Positions 22,068-34,647 are shown, counted from the stretch's first letter. The stretch: 64,000 nucleotides of DNA from Hygrocybe punicea (GCA_963556145.1 OY744472.1:992001-1056000), one strand, 5' to 3'. The notes: generated by a model from the sequence alone, not told the origin. Translations and numbers: made by a program.

Positions 22068-22967
22068 TATCCGAAATGATATAAAATCTATAAACCCCAG
22101 ACGCATGCATGATCGCTATAAGCCGTAGAACAAACCTTGATGTCTATGGACACCAGAACTGAACCAGAAGGATACTGGTTATCAAACCAATGACCTCCAA
22201 TCCCATGTGGAAAGGAACCCGATGTGCTGCTGACCAGTATGGCAGTAAATGCACCAGAAAAAGAAACAGTGAAGAATGAATCCCCATCCGAAATCCTTTG
22301 CCAATGTATAACTCGGAACTGGCAACTCTTTCATCTTCCTTATCCCGAATTCCCAAACATCTTCTGACCGACACCAGACCCTGTTGCATTCATGGAATAT
22401 AAAGAAATCTCGCACACCATTCGAGTGTAGGAAATCCACGATCAGTCAACAACACCGATATCTGAAACGATACAAATCTATGTTCATTCGAATGTCCGTA
22501 ATGACTATAAACTTCTGACACCCAGAACTCCCTGACAACCAGAACTCCCTCATCCAAAAAATGCCGACCACCTACTCCCCTTCAGACTGACGATACAACC
22601 GAAATGTTATCAAACTACAAAATACCTTGAATAACCACCTGGACCCCGACAACCTCTCACTCCTTCTAGCCCCGACACCCTTGACGACTAAATAACGAAA
22701 TAACAATGATCTCTGATTATCCACAATGACAAAAAAATGACAAAAAACAATTGGACGAACCCGAATATAATTCCTGTTAACCCTTGTAACTCAGTAACGT
22801 CTTCATGATTCAATGACCTTTGGACTGACATTTTTTCCTTCTTCTTGTCTTTGATTTCTTGCCGACCTTGATCATGTCGTTAAACTGTCTGTTCTTTCCT
22901 TGTAATTTTTTTCCTTGTTCTTTATTCTTCCGGTTAATCGGGACGATTCCCCTTGTTCCGGGGGTAT

Positions 22968-24637
22968 TGTTACGTTTCCAGCTCCGCTTCCAACCCCGAT
23001 GCCCATTCCGATACCCACCATGACGATTCTGCACTGCACACCTTCCTTTTTCATTTCTTTTTGTCCTTTGTCTTCTTTTCATTGTCATTGTTTCTTCTTT
23101 TGGACATCCTTGTATTTTCTTGTTCTTGTTCTCTTCTTTCCCTTCTTCTAGAACAATCCAGACCGACCATGGACATATCCCACGTGACCTTGCTGTACCC
23201 GAATAGTCTCCTTGCCGACGGACATCATTGCTATTGTCTTTTCCCTTGCCCTGACATATTGTTGACTTCATCCCACGACAAACCGATTTACAATGGCTGT
23301 ACTCCCAACACAGCTAATTACCGTAATCATCATTGGCAGCATCGCCATCACCTTCCTGATCGGTTTTTACCTTGTTATGATCTATCTTTGGCATCGGCAC
23401 CGAAACCCTTCCGCCATCGATACTTCCGACTTCCACCTCGACAATATATCAACACGTAATTGACAATTGCCATTCTTGGATATATGGTTTCCACTTTCGT
23501 ATTCCGCGCCTACCATTATCCTCCCTGACGATCCGACGACATTCCTCACCTGCTTGAGCACTCTGAACAATCCTCGATCACACGACAATTCACTGTTCCC
23601 TCCAAGCCGACCATCGCCGAAGCACATACATTCAAACTTCGACCATAGACCACACGACTTCCCAATACAGTGACCCGACCCCTATCGTTTATTGTTCACA
23701 CGACACCGCTTCAATGCAGTACCCGACGACTTGTTCCCACAGCTTGTCACCTGTGCCATGACTCGACACCTGGACCCACATTCCTTTATCCATTTTTATC
23801 CATAACCTTGTTACCTCCCACATTCATTTACAACGATACCCTTTCTTGGATGATACCAACATCAGATGGACCCTATTGTTCCATGAACAGGACAAGACAC
23901 CGCTCCTCGACACGTCATCAACACAGACATCGTCATCCGGTACAGCTTATGCTGTTCACATGTCTGATCTCGACTAGCCCACCGTCCTTGTTGGTTTTCC
24001 TTCCGCACATTCCTTTGTTTTCTTTCATGCCGACTTTGCTGTTACATCCACACCACCTCAAGACATTCCCTTCACCAACCCCACACTGGACGATACCCAT
24101 CTTTGACCCGACCGTGCAACGCACTTGCCAAACTGCGCACTTGCCTGTTACAGCAAGTGTAGACCCCGAATTGGCAATTCTGCATGTCACATGATCCGAT
24201 GACAAATCATCCGAGTCATCCGGACCTCTTCTATCCTCAACGACACCCGGGCCTCCAGTTGGATCGCGAGAACATCGACATGAGGACGCCTCATGTACGC
24301 CTCATGGTGAACACATGGTAGAGTTGGACATGTTGTGGCTTCATGGTTGTATTCCTATTTACCTCCCCTCAAGACCAGCCACTATATGTACTGTTCTTGT
24401 TGTTGGTTCGGACTTTTTCTTCTTTTCCTTTCCTTACGTTTAGTCTGGTTCTTGGGGCAGACCCCCTTATCTTGGGTAACCCCCACGGTTCGCAATGACA
24501 TTGTACCATGAATCCCCCCTCTTAGCAGTGTTGTCTTAGCTATAAGCAACAATGAAAACTGCTGTCCTCTCCTCTGGAATCCGATCCCTAGTTAAGTTGA
24601 TTGTTGCCGGAGCCCGCTGTAGAAGCGATCCGTAACA
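22968..24637. repeat. Right LTR (1,670 bp)
   Basis: Same length and ends as the left LTR, and identical wherever compared. Followed directly by the ATATC target duplication. Confidence 0.9.
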
Positions 24638-24642
24638 ATATC

Positions 24643-27309
24643 TTAGACAGCAGTAAATTTGGCAGTGGTTGTATGTGGGTGGCCCTTTATGTAGTTGGCA
24701 GTGTAGAGGTTCCTAAAAAGTCCTAGTTTGCACCACAAAACAGGTGCAAGCCCAGAGCACAAGCTTTGGCCCTGCACCCTGAAGTCTCCTCGTCTGCTTG
24801 CAACATGGATGAGTGTTCGAGAAAACTACAGGATTCCGAGGCACAGACACAAGAATGGAGAAGCCCACAATTGACACAGCTGAAGGAACGGTGACAAACA
24901 GGCTTGTGCCGGTGGGTGGCATCGAGAGGAAGAGGTTTGTTGGGCCAGAAATGTATCTGCCAGTTGTGCTATTCCATTGCAGGTGAGTATGACAAGACAA
25001 ACCAGATATTGCGGGGCTCCAAATGCACTCACCAATGCATAGAAGGATCCTTGCAACAATGTGAGTATGTACTGTATGTATGTATGCTCACGTCTGGAGA
25101 TTTGTCTGTAAACTTTGATGTTAGTGCATTTTGTGGCTCTTTGGTGTTGTTGTGGGCAGCTGTGTCCTGGTCGGTTGGAAGTGAGCTAAAGGGCAAGGGT
25201 ATCATTATAATGGATTTGGTGGACCTTCCTCAGAGCTCACCCTTACTGTGCATCCTGAATGCAATACTTGCCTAGTGTGACCTGGTGAACTTGAAGTCTA
25301 TCTGGAGGTGGGAGTATTGGAAAGACTTGAGAAATTCTAACCTGGCCCTACTATAATGCCCAAACTCACAGCCAATGTTGTCGACATGTAAGCATGCATA
25401 TTTGACACAAAGGATATGTTTGATTTTCTCACACGACACAAAAAAAAACATATCTCTGATTAGATAATAATGCTAAGTCACTACCGATCTAATCCGACGG
25501 ACTGTCGATTTGTCACTTAAAGCCATGATCCATATGGGATGGTCATTAGGGGGTGGTGTTGACAATTGTAATTCCAGTTGAGGGAATGAACTTACCATAA
25601 ATGTTGCTGCGGGGCTCTAGCACGCACGTAAATGATTTCCATCTGAGTGGTTTCCATTTGTGCTCGTGTCAGTTGGTGGTCCATGCTGTTGTTTTGCAAT
25701 ATGTTAGAGAGTTTGTATCATGTATATGCATAGTGGTTTGTGCACGAGGAGTTGTCTGACCTTGTCCTGGTCTTGGGGTGACTTAGATACATATATTCCA
25801 TTATGCACATAATACAAGCAAAACAACAAGTGTCAGGACTAAAAAGCTGGGAAGTGGTTCTAAGCACTTGGAATCTTGATTGAAAGAATACAACTTACCA
25901 TCCAAGTCCAAAATCGAGGTCCAGGTCTAATCTCGTGATCACCGCATCATGGTTCTGCTGGAGATTGGCCAGTTCAACTTCCAACTCCTTGATCCACTTG
26001 TTTCGACTTTGCAGGACATCATGCAACTTCATCTGGAAGTTGCTCAACCAGCGTTCTAGGTCTACAACATATATAAGTGTTTGTTTGGGATAATGTCGAG
26101 TGGTTACTTACCAATAAGGTTGGGGCCAGGAGGCAGCTGGCCATGGATTTGGTAAATAGTGGTGTAAACCTAATTGCTGGTGACATGATTGATCATGCTA
26201 TGATTGAAGCGAATGCGTCGAGCAGTTATGGTCATGGGGGAGGTCATGATGATGGAGTAAGATAGAGTTGGTTGAGTTTAGATACTTTTAAGCAAAAATG
26301 TAAATCTATCTAGCACTGAAAATGTTCTAATTCATTTAAGAGTAGTTTTCATCTGCACATGTCTGTGCTGCCGTAGGATGCAATGTCAGTTCAATAGATG
26401 AAAAAGGGTTACCCCCACTCTCCTCCAAGACCTCGTGCACTCACATGGAACCAACCCCGGCCACTTCCAGCATCAGAAGCATTCCAATGCCTCCAATGGC
26501 ACCTCCGATTTGTGTTGATGAAGGTTCTTTGCCATTTCCAGGTTGAATGGGCTCTTGACACTGTAAGTGCTCACCCAATGTGATCATGAGAGGCCAAGAA
26601 TTGGTCAACGAGACCCTGGATGATGGTGAAGATGGTGGGACAACTCAGTTCTTGAAGCTGGAACAATGGATTTGCAGCCAAGTGTCCTAGTGCAATGAGT
26701 TGTAATTGATTCCATCTGGCTAAACTGCCGCTCGTGTACATGATCAAATCGTTTGCTCACCCCTGCTAACATGCCCGCTGGTCAACCACCAAGGTCGGGG
26801 TCACTAGCACGTCGCTGTACCTGTTCAAGGATGTTGAGCCCAATCGTCTCACAGCCCCACCGTGCAAGCTGCCTTTTCACCTCTGTGGGGACTGATTCCA
26901 CAGTGTTCCGGAAGTTGGGTCAGAAAGGCAATGATTTGGGGATGAACTGGTAGTAATTGGTGCTGAGACAGTGGGTACATTCAGGAACATTCACATTCAA
27001 GGGCAAATGGCCAGGATTGGCCTTGGTTATGGCATCTGCTGCTTGGACGTTAGGGGGGCTGTAGAAGGTTGGGGTCTTTTTCTGTGTGGTGACAGCAGTA
27101 GGGCAGTGGTCCATGTTTGTGTGTGTTTCCTGAGGGGAGGAGTAGATGTGGTGGTGGATTGGTGGATGTGGGAGGTTTGTGTACGGTGGAAACTTGAGGC
27201 CTCATCTGGATGCATTTTTAATTACCTTGAATGCTGACCATTGCTTACATGTTAAATGTGAATCAAATACCTTGTCCGAGGCAACCAAAAATCGACCAAT
27301 CATACAGTA
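24643..27309 (-). other. Decayed minus-strand coding fragments of unknown origin
   Basis: Several minus-strand stretches look like remains of exons: HCGISPHR-like and RQLARWGCETIGLNILEQV near 26,820-26,900, GVSKRFDHVHERQFSQMESI near 26,740, SPFNLEMAKNLHQHKSEVP near 26,530, and a coiled-coil-like MKLHDVLQSRNKWIKELEVE near 26,030. They lie directly downstream of the Plavaka pseudogene and may be a second gene of the same element or an older host gene. No complete frame, start or recognised domain was found. The part 24,643-25,600 shows nothing convincing. Confidence 0.3.
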
Positions 27310-29677
27310 CTACTCATAAAACTCATATACCTGAGAGTTGCCATACATCTCCTCCATATCTGAAAGCCCAATTTCATCACAATCCTCCTCCTCCCACTTG
27401 AGATCACTACTTTCAGAGTTGTCAGACTCGGAGGTACCGTTAGATTCTTCTTCATCGTGAACTTAAACCCAGTCAAGTTCTGAATCTACAATTGCAGTGG
27501 AAAGATCATTGTCTTCGCATATTGGATCTTCATCATCGCTGTGAGCATTGGTCGCTGCTGGGTTGGAAAGAGTAATGACCATATACATGCCCAACTGCCA
27601 AACCCAAATGATAACACATGACCATATCCTGATCAACAAAGCGAATGATCAGGAAGGAATTAAAAAAAGATGCAGAAAGTTATCAGCGATGACTCACTGA
27701 TTGACATAGTATTGAACCCAATCCTTTGCATTTTGAGCACATTCTGAAATACCGTCATGATCCACATGCCGCCTTGCTGTAAAAGCTTGAATCAAATGAG
27801 CACCACATAAAACATTCGCAGGATCAATGAAGCCGAAGGCTCCTTCCTTACTCATAAACAGAAATTGCAGATGATCAAGCTGCAACCACATTCAGCCCAT
27901 CTGCACCAGTGTGTTGTCCAGGTTCTCGAATGGTCGAACCCATAGAAACTCCATCCACCGAGCCTGATAGTCCAACATACCAGGTCTGGTATATATCACA
28001 TTCACATGGTAGATGCCAAGAACACGAGTGTAGATATACTGATGAATTGGCAAGCTAGCTTCTTGGGAGGAGAGCAATATGATATCACAGTGATCTGTGT
28101 TAGGGTTTACATTATCTTGGGCCCATCACATGTCATATGCAGTGTAGTTGATTCTCATAATATTGTGTCTGTACATGTGGTCACCTTTGAAGTGGATGCC
28201 ATTCAGCTCATGTGTGCTGTCTGTCAGAGTAGAAGAACAGGGTTGTCGCAGTTCACTGCCAGCTTGCATCTCAGCATCCAAAAGTGCATTGATGTGAGGC
28301 AATAGGTGTGTCTTCAGCTTTATCCAGAAGTCCTGTGAAGAGTTGAGCTGCTATATTAATTCCTGATGATGGACGAAATCTACCTTGATAGCTGGATCCC
28401 CATCATGCACATGCAAAAAAGAGCCAATGTGCTCTGGATGGTTCTCGGAGATGCCGATATGATGATGGGCATCAGGGTGTTGTGACACCTGTTCCCTGCT
28501 CGTGGCCCTAGGAAATGCTCCAGCTACTTTTTGGTGAATGAGTCTGAGACGGACTTGTCTATGCTCAATGCAAGCTAACTGTCACACAAATTCTTTTTTA
28601 CTGGTTTGCTTGAATCAAGACTTGGGATTACGATGTTCTAGTTTGCCCTGCAGTAGTAGAAGAGATCAGGTTGATGGTCAGTGGAGACAAAGTAAAACAT
28701 TCATGATTTCTGAAGTGTATGAATCTGTCATGCCATATCTCTTGATAGCATCTACATAGTCACCCAGAGCATGGGCCTTGTAGGTCTGAAGATTCAGCAT
28801 TTTGGGTAGGTGCTGGTTAGCAGCTTCTGGCTTTTGCTTGCTGGTCATTGGCAGAGAGGAATTAATCATCATCCCTGTCTTGCTTTGACAGTGTTGTCTG
28901 GCAGCTGCTTCGGACTTCAATTCATGTGTCTGAAAATGGTGGCAGGTTTTGGATTGGAAATCGCAAAGCTGTTGTCCCAGGATAGTCGTTTCATGATTGA
29001 GAATAGAAAGTGTGGTATTGGTGTGCATTCGCAGTTTGGCTAACCCATGCAAGTGGGCAAAGGTGAAGAGGAGTTTCAGGATTCTCCCATTATGGGGTTC
29101 CGGTAATAGACCTTCAAAAACTGGAATTGCACACTGCCTCCCACTTAATTTCGATGTTCCAGTGAGATAATGCATTTGACATACCTGCAGAAAATCCTCA
29201 AAGTTTCTGGCAGCCATTTTCTTCAATTCTGACGTACTGGAAGCGAAATGCCTAATTGTGTCCCTCTCAAAAGTTGGAACCAGTCGAAAACTGTGTGCAC
29301 CATTAGAGATGCAGTGAAATATACAGGAACTACCTACTGATGATCCAGTTCATGCAGGGGCCCCAGTGTTGCCACAGCTATAGCCGATGTTTTATCAATT
29401 GCCTTTTTAGGCTAGTAAAATTAGCTAAAATTATGAAAATATTTGAGGAGACAGGCAAAGCCAAAAGCTGGGGGGTCACTTAAGGGTGCTAAGAATTTGG
29501 TGCCCAATCTTCAGAGTTATTCAACCATAGCTGTTGAGCCTAGCCAGCTACCATCCAACAGCTATCCCTGAAGAACCCTGAGAATTGAGCCCCAAATCCT
29601 TAGCACCCTTAAGTGACCCCTCAGCTTTTGGCTTCGCCCATCTCCTCAAATATTTTCATAATTTTGCCTAATTTTAC

Positions 29678-30625
29678 TTAAGGCACGGCACGGGTATACC
29701 GCGGGTCAGAATTCCCGACACCGCACCCGTACCCGTGGAAACCGTACCCACTCCGATGACGGGTACAACCCATACCCGTTATCTGCGGGTACCCGCCGTG
29801 TTCCATCCTAACTACCTCGCGAACAACGGGAGCACGTCAATTGACGTGCTCCATCTGTTTTCGCGAGGTTGGATGGGGCCGGGCACTTTCCATGGGCGTC
29901 TGCACGTCTATTGACGCGGCCAGGGCGTTTTCGCGAGGTGGGACCGTTTTCGCGAGGTTGGATGGGGCCGGGGACTTTCCATGGGCGTCCGCGCATGCTA
30001 ACTACCTCGCGAACAATGGGGACGCGTCAATTGACGCGCTCCATCTGTTTTTGTGAGGTTGGATGGGGCTGGGGACTTTCTATGGGCGTCCGCACGTCAA
30101 TTGACGCAGCCGGAGCGTGTTCGTGAGGTGGGACTGTTGTTGCTGTGTCCGTCTTCGTCCTCGCCTCGTCCATTCCCCTTGTTAGCCGATGTCGTTGGGA
30201 CTGGATTGGGGGGACGTACCTGGGCCGGTAGGTGGGCGCACCACCCTCCCGGCTTTCCTTTCTATCGTTGTTGTCACCGTCGCGACTTTGGTGGTTCATT
30301 TTTGGCATGTGGGGTTGTCGTGGTTGTCATTGTTGTTGTCGTTCGTGGGTTTTCTTGTCGTTGTTGTTGTTGTGTTTGCGCTTGTCACAGTTGTGGTAGC
30401 AAATATCACGTGAACTTAGCAAAAGTAAAGAAATTAATGTGAAAATAAAGTAAATAACAAAGAAAAAGCCTACCTGGGGCTTGGGTTGACAGACCCGTGA
30501 AAACCCGTCACCCGCGGATAACGGGTACGGTTTTGACAAGGTGTGCAAACCGAAACACCGTACCCGAACCTGAATTACCCATTTTGGAATAACCGCAGGT
30601 AAACCCATACCCGTGCTGTGCCCTA
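29678..30625. mobile_element. Non-autonomous hAT-like element nested in the right arm of the foldback MITE
   Basis: Inverted ends AAGGCACGGCACGGGTAT (left) and AGGGCACAGCACGGGTAT (right, reverse complemented). Flanking octamer AATTTTAC is identical at 29,670-29,677 and 30,626-30,633. The interior of 948 bp contains ACCCGTACCC-type subterminal words at both ends and a block of palindromic repeats centred on CGTCAATTGACG. There is no transposase. Confidence 0.85.
29810..30135. repeat. Palindromic repeat block centred on ACGTCAATTGACGT
   Basis: ACCTCGCGAACA...GAGCACGTCAATTGACGTGCTC...TGTTTTCGCGAGGT (29,812-29,868) forms a hairpin of nearly 60 bases. A second full copy lies at 30,001-30,060, and half copies at 29,905-29,942 and 30,090-30,130. 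Between them, GGTTGGATGGGGCCGGG...TTTCCATGGGCGTC repeats. A further copy occurs in a different hAT element at 37,242-37,300. Confidence 0.8.
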
Positions 30626-31324
30626 ATTTTACTAGTCTAAAAAGGCAATTTTTCAAAAAACATCGGCTATAGCCATGGCAACACTATGCAGGGCGTTCTC
30701 ATTGGCACATTCAAGGATTTGAAAGAGGTGGATCAATAAGGTCTTCCCCCAAGTTCGATCTCATGCATCAGATCAACCAAACACATAAAAAAAATATTAA
30801 TCCCAATTTAGCAAGCCGATCAGAGAAGGCATTCTACAGAGGAATGTTCCGAGTAAGAATTGCAAAGTCCAAAGTTGAATAACCTCACCGAGGTAGGAAC
30901 AAGAGACTGAGGCTTGAGGATTCATTCTACAGGGGCACTGTCAACTGTGTAGTTTTTCTGATAGATGGCATTTTGAGCTTGGGTGACCATGAATTGGTGT
31001 TGCTCATCGTCCATGTGGGCCAACTTGATCCTGTTGTGCTGGTCCTTTTTGGTGCCCACCATATGCACATTTGACCATAGCGTGGTGCAACATGGGCATG
31101 GACATTGACCCAAATTTCTGATGCTGGCTAGAATGATCCTGTTGCCTGCGAGTTAGTAAATCGGTAGCATAAAAAGAGAACCATTCACTTTTTGGGGTAG
31201 TCTGCCGAGTATGTAAATATCCGAGGATAAAACCTGCGCAACACTCCATTGCGGCACTTGATCATGATGCCATGTTCATAAGCTTCTAGGAATTCATCAT
31301 TGAGGATGATTTTCCACTGGGCGT

Positions 31325-32220
31325 TGTAGATGCGGGTTCTGTGTGGCTTCGGAACTATACAAAGAAATAAGATCCTAACCAAGGGGTAGTCAGGGTAGAA
31401 GTGACTGTGGATAAGTCAGTGTCCGGAATAGTAGTAAAAGTAAAGGAATGTAAGTAAAAATAAAGCTGCCGCGTAAAACTGGACTAATAACGACGAAGCC
31501 GGCGATGAACGGAGTGAAAATGGACAAATAATAAAGAACCCGATGATGCCGATGATGTCGGGTACGGCGGGTCGGGTCGGGTCGGGTCAGAAACGATGAA
31601 CGAATATACGGAAACAACGATAAAGACGACGAAGTGAACTATAAAAAGCTAAGGATCTACGTGGACGAGCATTTGAAGGGATTAAAAGGTGATTCTGACT
31701 AAAGGGAAACGGGGACTAATGGTATCTTATTTTGTATGGTCGTCGGGGACCGTTTTTATCGTACAGGAAACAGTAATCTACTTTCGGACATGTCTACTTC
31801 GGCCGATGGTAAGCTACAAAGAAAGGTTGGAATGGGGATGTGGAAAGGGGGGTTGCAAAGCAACGAAGACAGGAAATGGAGGGGAAAACGAATATGCAAG
31901 GAAAAGATCTAGAAAGTCCTACATATCTCCGAAAGGACGAGGGGATGCATAAATAAAGTAAATCCGAAGTCGGGGATTGAGTCCGAAGAGATCCATCTCC
32001 TGGAATTGGAACTCCGAGGTGTTTGAGGCTGCTGGATTTAGCCCAAAAGCGGCTGTCACAAAGCGGCATGTGTCGGGTTACGTTGGTCACGTCGGGTCAC
32101 GTCACATCACGTCACGTCGGGTTACGTCGGGTTCGAATGCAAGTCGAATGGCGGCAACAGGTTGGTCCGGATTCATGATATATTGATGATACGGACTCAG
32201 AGGGACGTCGACCCTCTACA
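31325..32220. mobile_element. Solo LTR (896 bp) with 4-bp target duplication in the Plavaka gene
   Basis: Starts TGTAGATGCGGG and ends CCCTCTACA (6-bp inverted ends TGTAGA/TCTACA). The flank GCGT is present on both sides (31,321-31,324 and 32,221-32,224). Leaving out the element and one copy of GCGT makes the minus-strand Plavaka frame continuous across the site (THCHREC to AQWKIIL), which fixes both borders independently. The interior holds GGGTC and CACGTCGGGTTACGT-type repeats and no gene. Confidence 0.85.
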
Positions 32221-33076
32221 GCGTAAATGCATTCGCGATGGCAGTGAGTCATGAAGGTCTTTTTCAGCTTCTTTGTGCCAGTATACTCGCTCGCAAAATC
32301 TTTGAATGAGTCTGGGAGCTAACGGCGAATCAGTAAGGAATATTGAGGAACATGAAAAAGTCATAGTCTCAAAATAGGCCACATGTTCGCATACATTGCA
32401 CAAAGGTTTACACCATCGATATTTTGATTCATTTCCGAAGCACATGTATAATGGCCAAAGTTTTGTGTTCCAAAATTTGTCAAATGAGTTGAATCAGACC
32501 AGAGCATTAATGCAATGATGATGCATGGAAGATTGCAGTCAGGTTCCAGAGGAGAATTTTGCAGGGAACAATGAGTGTCGATGAATGCAGGTGATGTATA
32601 TAGTTCGCCATGGACGTGCACCTCTTGTGAGTTGTCGATTGGCTGCCAGACAAGCTCATAGGGCTCATAATGGAAATGGCAATAATTGATGGAATTCACA
32701 AGTTTTTCCTGAATGACTGATATCAATGATCGATAATGGAAGGTTGCAGCAGTATAATCATGGGCACCAGGCCTATCCGTGAAACAATGGAAGGGTGCTG
32801 ATATTGTTACAGGCGACGTCCTCCACCCAGCATCTTTGTCAATCCACTCTTCCTTGTCCCAATCATTAAGCGCTAATTGGTCGTTGATCCTGTCCCAATT
32901 TGTCTTTTGGACGTCTGTAGGTCTGAAATAATCATCACCCACAATAGCGAGGAGCTCTTTGAAATCCTGCTGAGACTTCTGGGCACCCCAATTCCAATAC
33001 CAATCACCTAGTAGAAGAGAGTTCTGCTTTGGATAAGGTCAAAATGATGGAAGAATATCAGGGGGCTGTGAATGAG

Positions 33077-33632
33077 TGTTAGAGGCGTGCAACTCCGGAA
33101 GGATCGGAGTTCTTCGGAGGAGCAGAGACGTCAACTCTTGAAGTAGGTTCACTACTTCCTTAAGTCGTATTGAGAAGACGTGGACGGAGCGGAGTTAGTC
33201 CGGAGTTCCGGACTAAGTACTAAGATAACTAATGAGCTTAAGGGAAAGCCTTAAGTTTGAGAGTGGGTAAGAAATAAGGAACTCAAGTTGATTTTCTGAA
33301 CAGAGTTACAGGACATTGTAGTTCTAGTTTATATACTTGGTAGACTAATTGTCATGTCCTTGGAGACGTGAAGACAATATGAACTCCGGAAAGAGGACCG
33401 GAGTTCGGAAGAAAATAAAAGGGATAAAAGGTTGCTATGTACGGTGACAAGTAAACAAAGGGGAGGAAGAGAAAAGGAGGTTGGAGTAAACGGAGATGGG
33501 GAAGAATAGTAATTAACAAGAGAAGAACAATAACGTACGTGAGAAGATAAGATAAGATGAGATAAGATAAGTCGGCGGAAAAGTCCGGAGCGGAGTTCGT
33601 CGGAATCCGGCGGAGCTGCATGGGATATGACA
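33077..33632. mobile_element. Solo LTR (556 bp) with ATGAG target duplication in the Plavaka gene
   Basis: Starts TGTTAGAGGCGTG and ends GGATATGACA. The flank ATGAG is identical at 33,072-33,076 and 33,633-33,637. Leaving it out brings the Plavaka frame back into register across the site. The element is packed with CGGAGTTC/GAACTCCG words, possibly protein-binding repeats of the parent retrotransposon. Confidence 0.85.
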
Positions 33633-34647
33633 ATGAGCAGAACTAGAGTCAATTATATCGGATAGGGATGATACATTGACCTCGCTTTCTGGATCATGAG
33701 ATGGAAATGTCTCAGCAAAGTAGCGATGAAACAGGCCAAAAGAATTTCTTGCAGTATTAAGGATTTGGCGAACAACCGAAGCAGGTGGATTTCCTGATGC
33801 TTTACCAGTGCTACCATTGCGGCGGTGTTGGGAAGTCAAGATAGGATTCATCAATGAATCCAATGAATGAGTCACTGGGTCCAGAACGTCCATACCAGGT
33901 GGTGGTAGTGCAGGAACTGGCTGTGGAAGAATATCTTTCAGCCTCTTATCATGCAATTGAAGACCTGCGACACAAAAACAAAGAGGAAGTTTGCGAAGCA
34001 TTGTGGGTCTTGCATCATCCTGGATTTCTGTTGTAGCTGAGGTTGGATCCTGCAGACCCACATGAATGGTGACATTGGTATGAAGGATTGCCATGGTTCC
34101 GTACCTGAACATGCTCGGGCTCAAGCTGAAGATTCTGACTGATATCGTCATCAATGGTGTTCGTGAATGGCTCCATGGTTGTATCTAGAGTGATAGCCTT
34201 CTGCTTTCTGACAGCTAGAACCTCCTTTGCTTTCGCCAATGCATGGGACAATCATTTCTTGGTTTTCTTACAAATGTTCTGGTGATTCTTGAATGCCCAA
34301 ACATCTAAAAATGTCCTGCCACAAGAACAGGTCTGGCTGAATGCAGAGTCCCGATCCATTGGACTCTGCTATGGGCTGACAATATTACTAATAAAAATAT
34401 TGGTGTTAGAAAAGATCCAAGTGTAGGCAGATCACTTACCCAAAGAACGATAACATGTGCAAGGAATCTCTTGGTCGAATATGCTGGCTCAGGTAGTGGT
34501 CACAAAAAAACTTTAACTTAGTTTGTTCAACTGAGTTTCAATGTGGATGTAATATACAAATTGTCAAATATGAGAGTGTCATCATAAAGAATCATGAATC
34601 ATGAACTGCTGCGGACTCTGGCACCATGTGCTAACTGAGACTATGAG

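Larger units (their letters stand above)
18233..24642. mobile_element. Complete LTR element without gag/pol (LARD-like), 6.4 kb
   Basis: Two direct repeats of 1,670 bp, 18,238-19,907 and 22,968-24,637, both begin TGTTACGTTTCC and end GATCCGTAACA. The 5-bp flank ATATC is identical at 18,233-18,237 and 24,638-24,642. Everywhere I compared them the LTRs were identical, so insertion looks recent. The 3,060-bp interior has no reverse transcriptase, integrase or protease motif, so transposition would need enzymes supplied by another element. A primer-binding site and polypurine tract are not obvious in either direction. On the minus strand a purine-rich stretch (GGGGGAGTTGGGAAACG) sits near the 19,908 border. 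The interior carries two small plus-strand ORFs. Confidence 0.9.
29364..30686. mobile_element. Foldback hAT-type MITE inside the Plavaka gene, itself split by a further element
   Basis: The left end CAGTGTTGCCACAGCTATAG near 29,364 and the right end, reverse complemented TAGTGTTGCCATGGCTATAG (ending at 30,686), are inverted. The arms continue inward (GCCTTTTTAGGCTAGTAAAA; AAAATTATGAAAATATTTGA; CACTTAAGGGTGCTAAG) so that, without the inner insert at 29,678-30,625, about 380 bp form an almost complete palindrome. Flanks TGCAGGGG and TGCAGGGC may be the target duplication, with a 3-base offset on the left. It sits within the Plavaka coding region just upstream of a short intron before FRLVPTFERD. 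Confidence 0.7.
27310..34359 (-). pseudogene. Plavaka-type transposase, interrupted by three insertions and several stops
   Basis: Plavaka is a DNA transposase family widespread in basidiomycetes. The reading starts at 34,359 with a C2HC-like finger (CSCGRTFLDVWAFKNHQNIC), then RNSFGLFHRYFAETFPSHDP, LLLGDWYWNWG, WDRINDQLAL, VTISAPFHCFTDRPGAHDYT, YEPYELVWQP, CIIIALMLWSDSTHL, CKPLCNVCEHVAYF, ILNDEFLEAYEHG, FYPRIFTYSADYP, FERDTIRHFASSTSELKKMA, IPVFEGLLPEPHNGRILKL, HLHGLAKLRMHT, LNLQTYKAHALGDYVDAI, VLGIYHVNVIYTRPGMLDYQ, MEFLWVRPFEN, FGFIDPANVLCGAHLI and an acidic end (EEEDCDEIGLSDMEEMYG) stopping at 27,310. Order and motifs cover the family from end to end, with short introns. In-frame stops after NICKKTKK, at PSF-stop-PYPKQN and near the C-terminus, plus the insertions at 33,077, 31,325 and about 29,364, show that it is dead. 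Confidence 0.85.

Noticed and set aside
22810..23271. Basic Lys/Arg-rich minus-strand ORF spanning the right LTR border
   Set aside because: Its residues come from a pyrimidine-rich stretch read in reverse. No gag-like motif, and the corresponding frame in the left LTR is different at one end.
30027..30442. ORFs of about 90-130 codons in the 29,678 element
   Set aside because: They run through the palindromic repeats and GTT-rich tract and end at the element border; no transposase motif.
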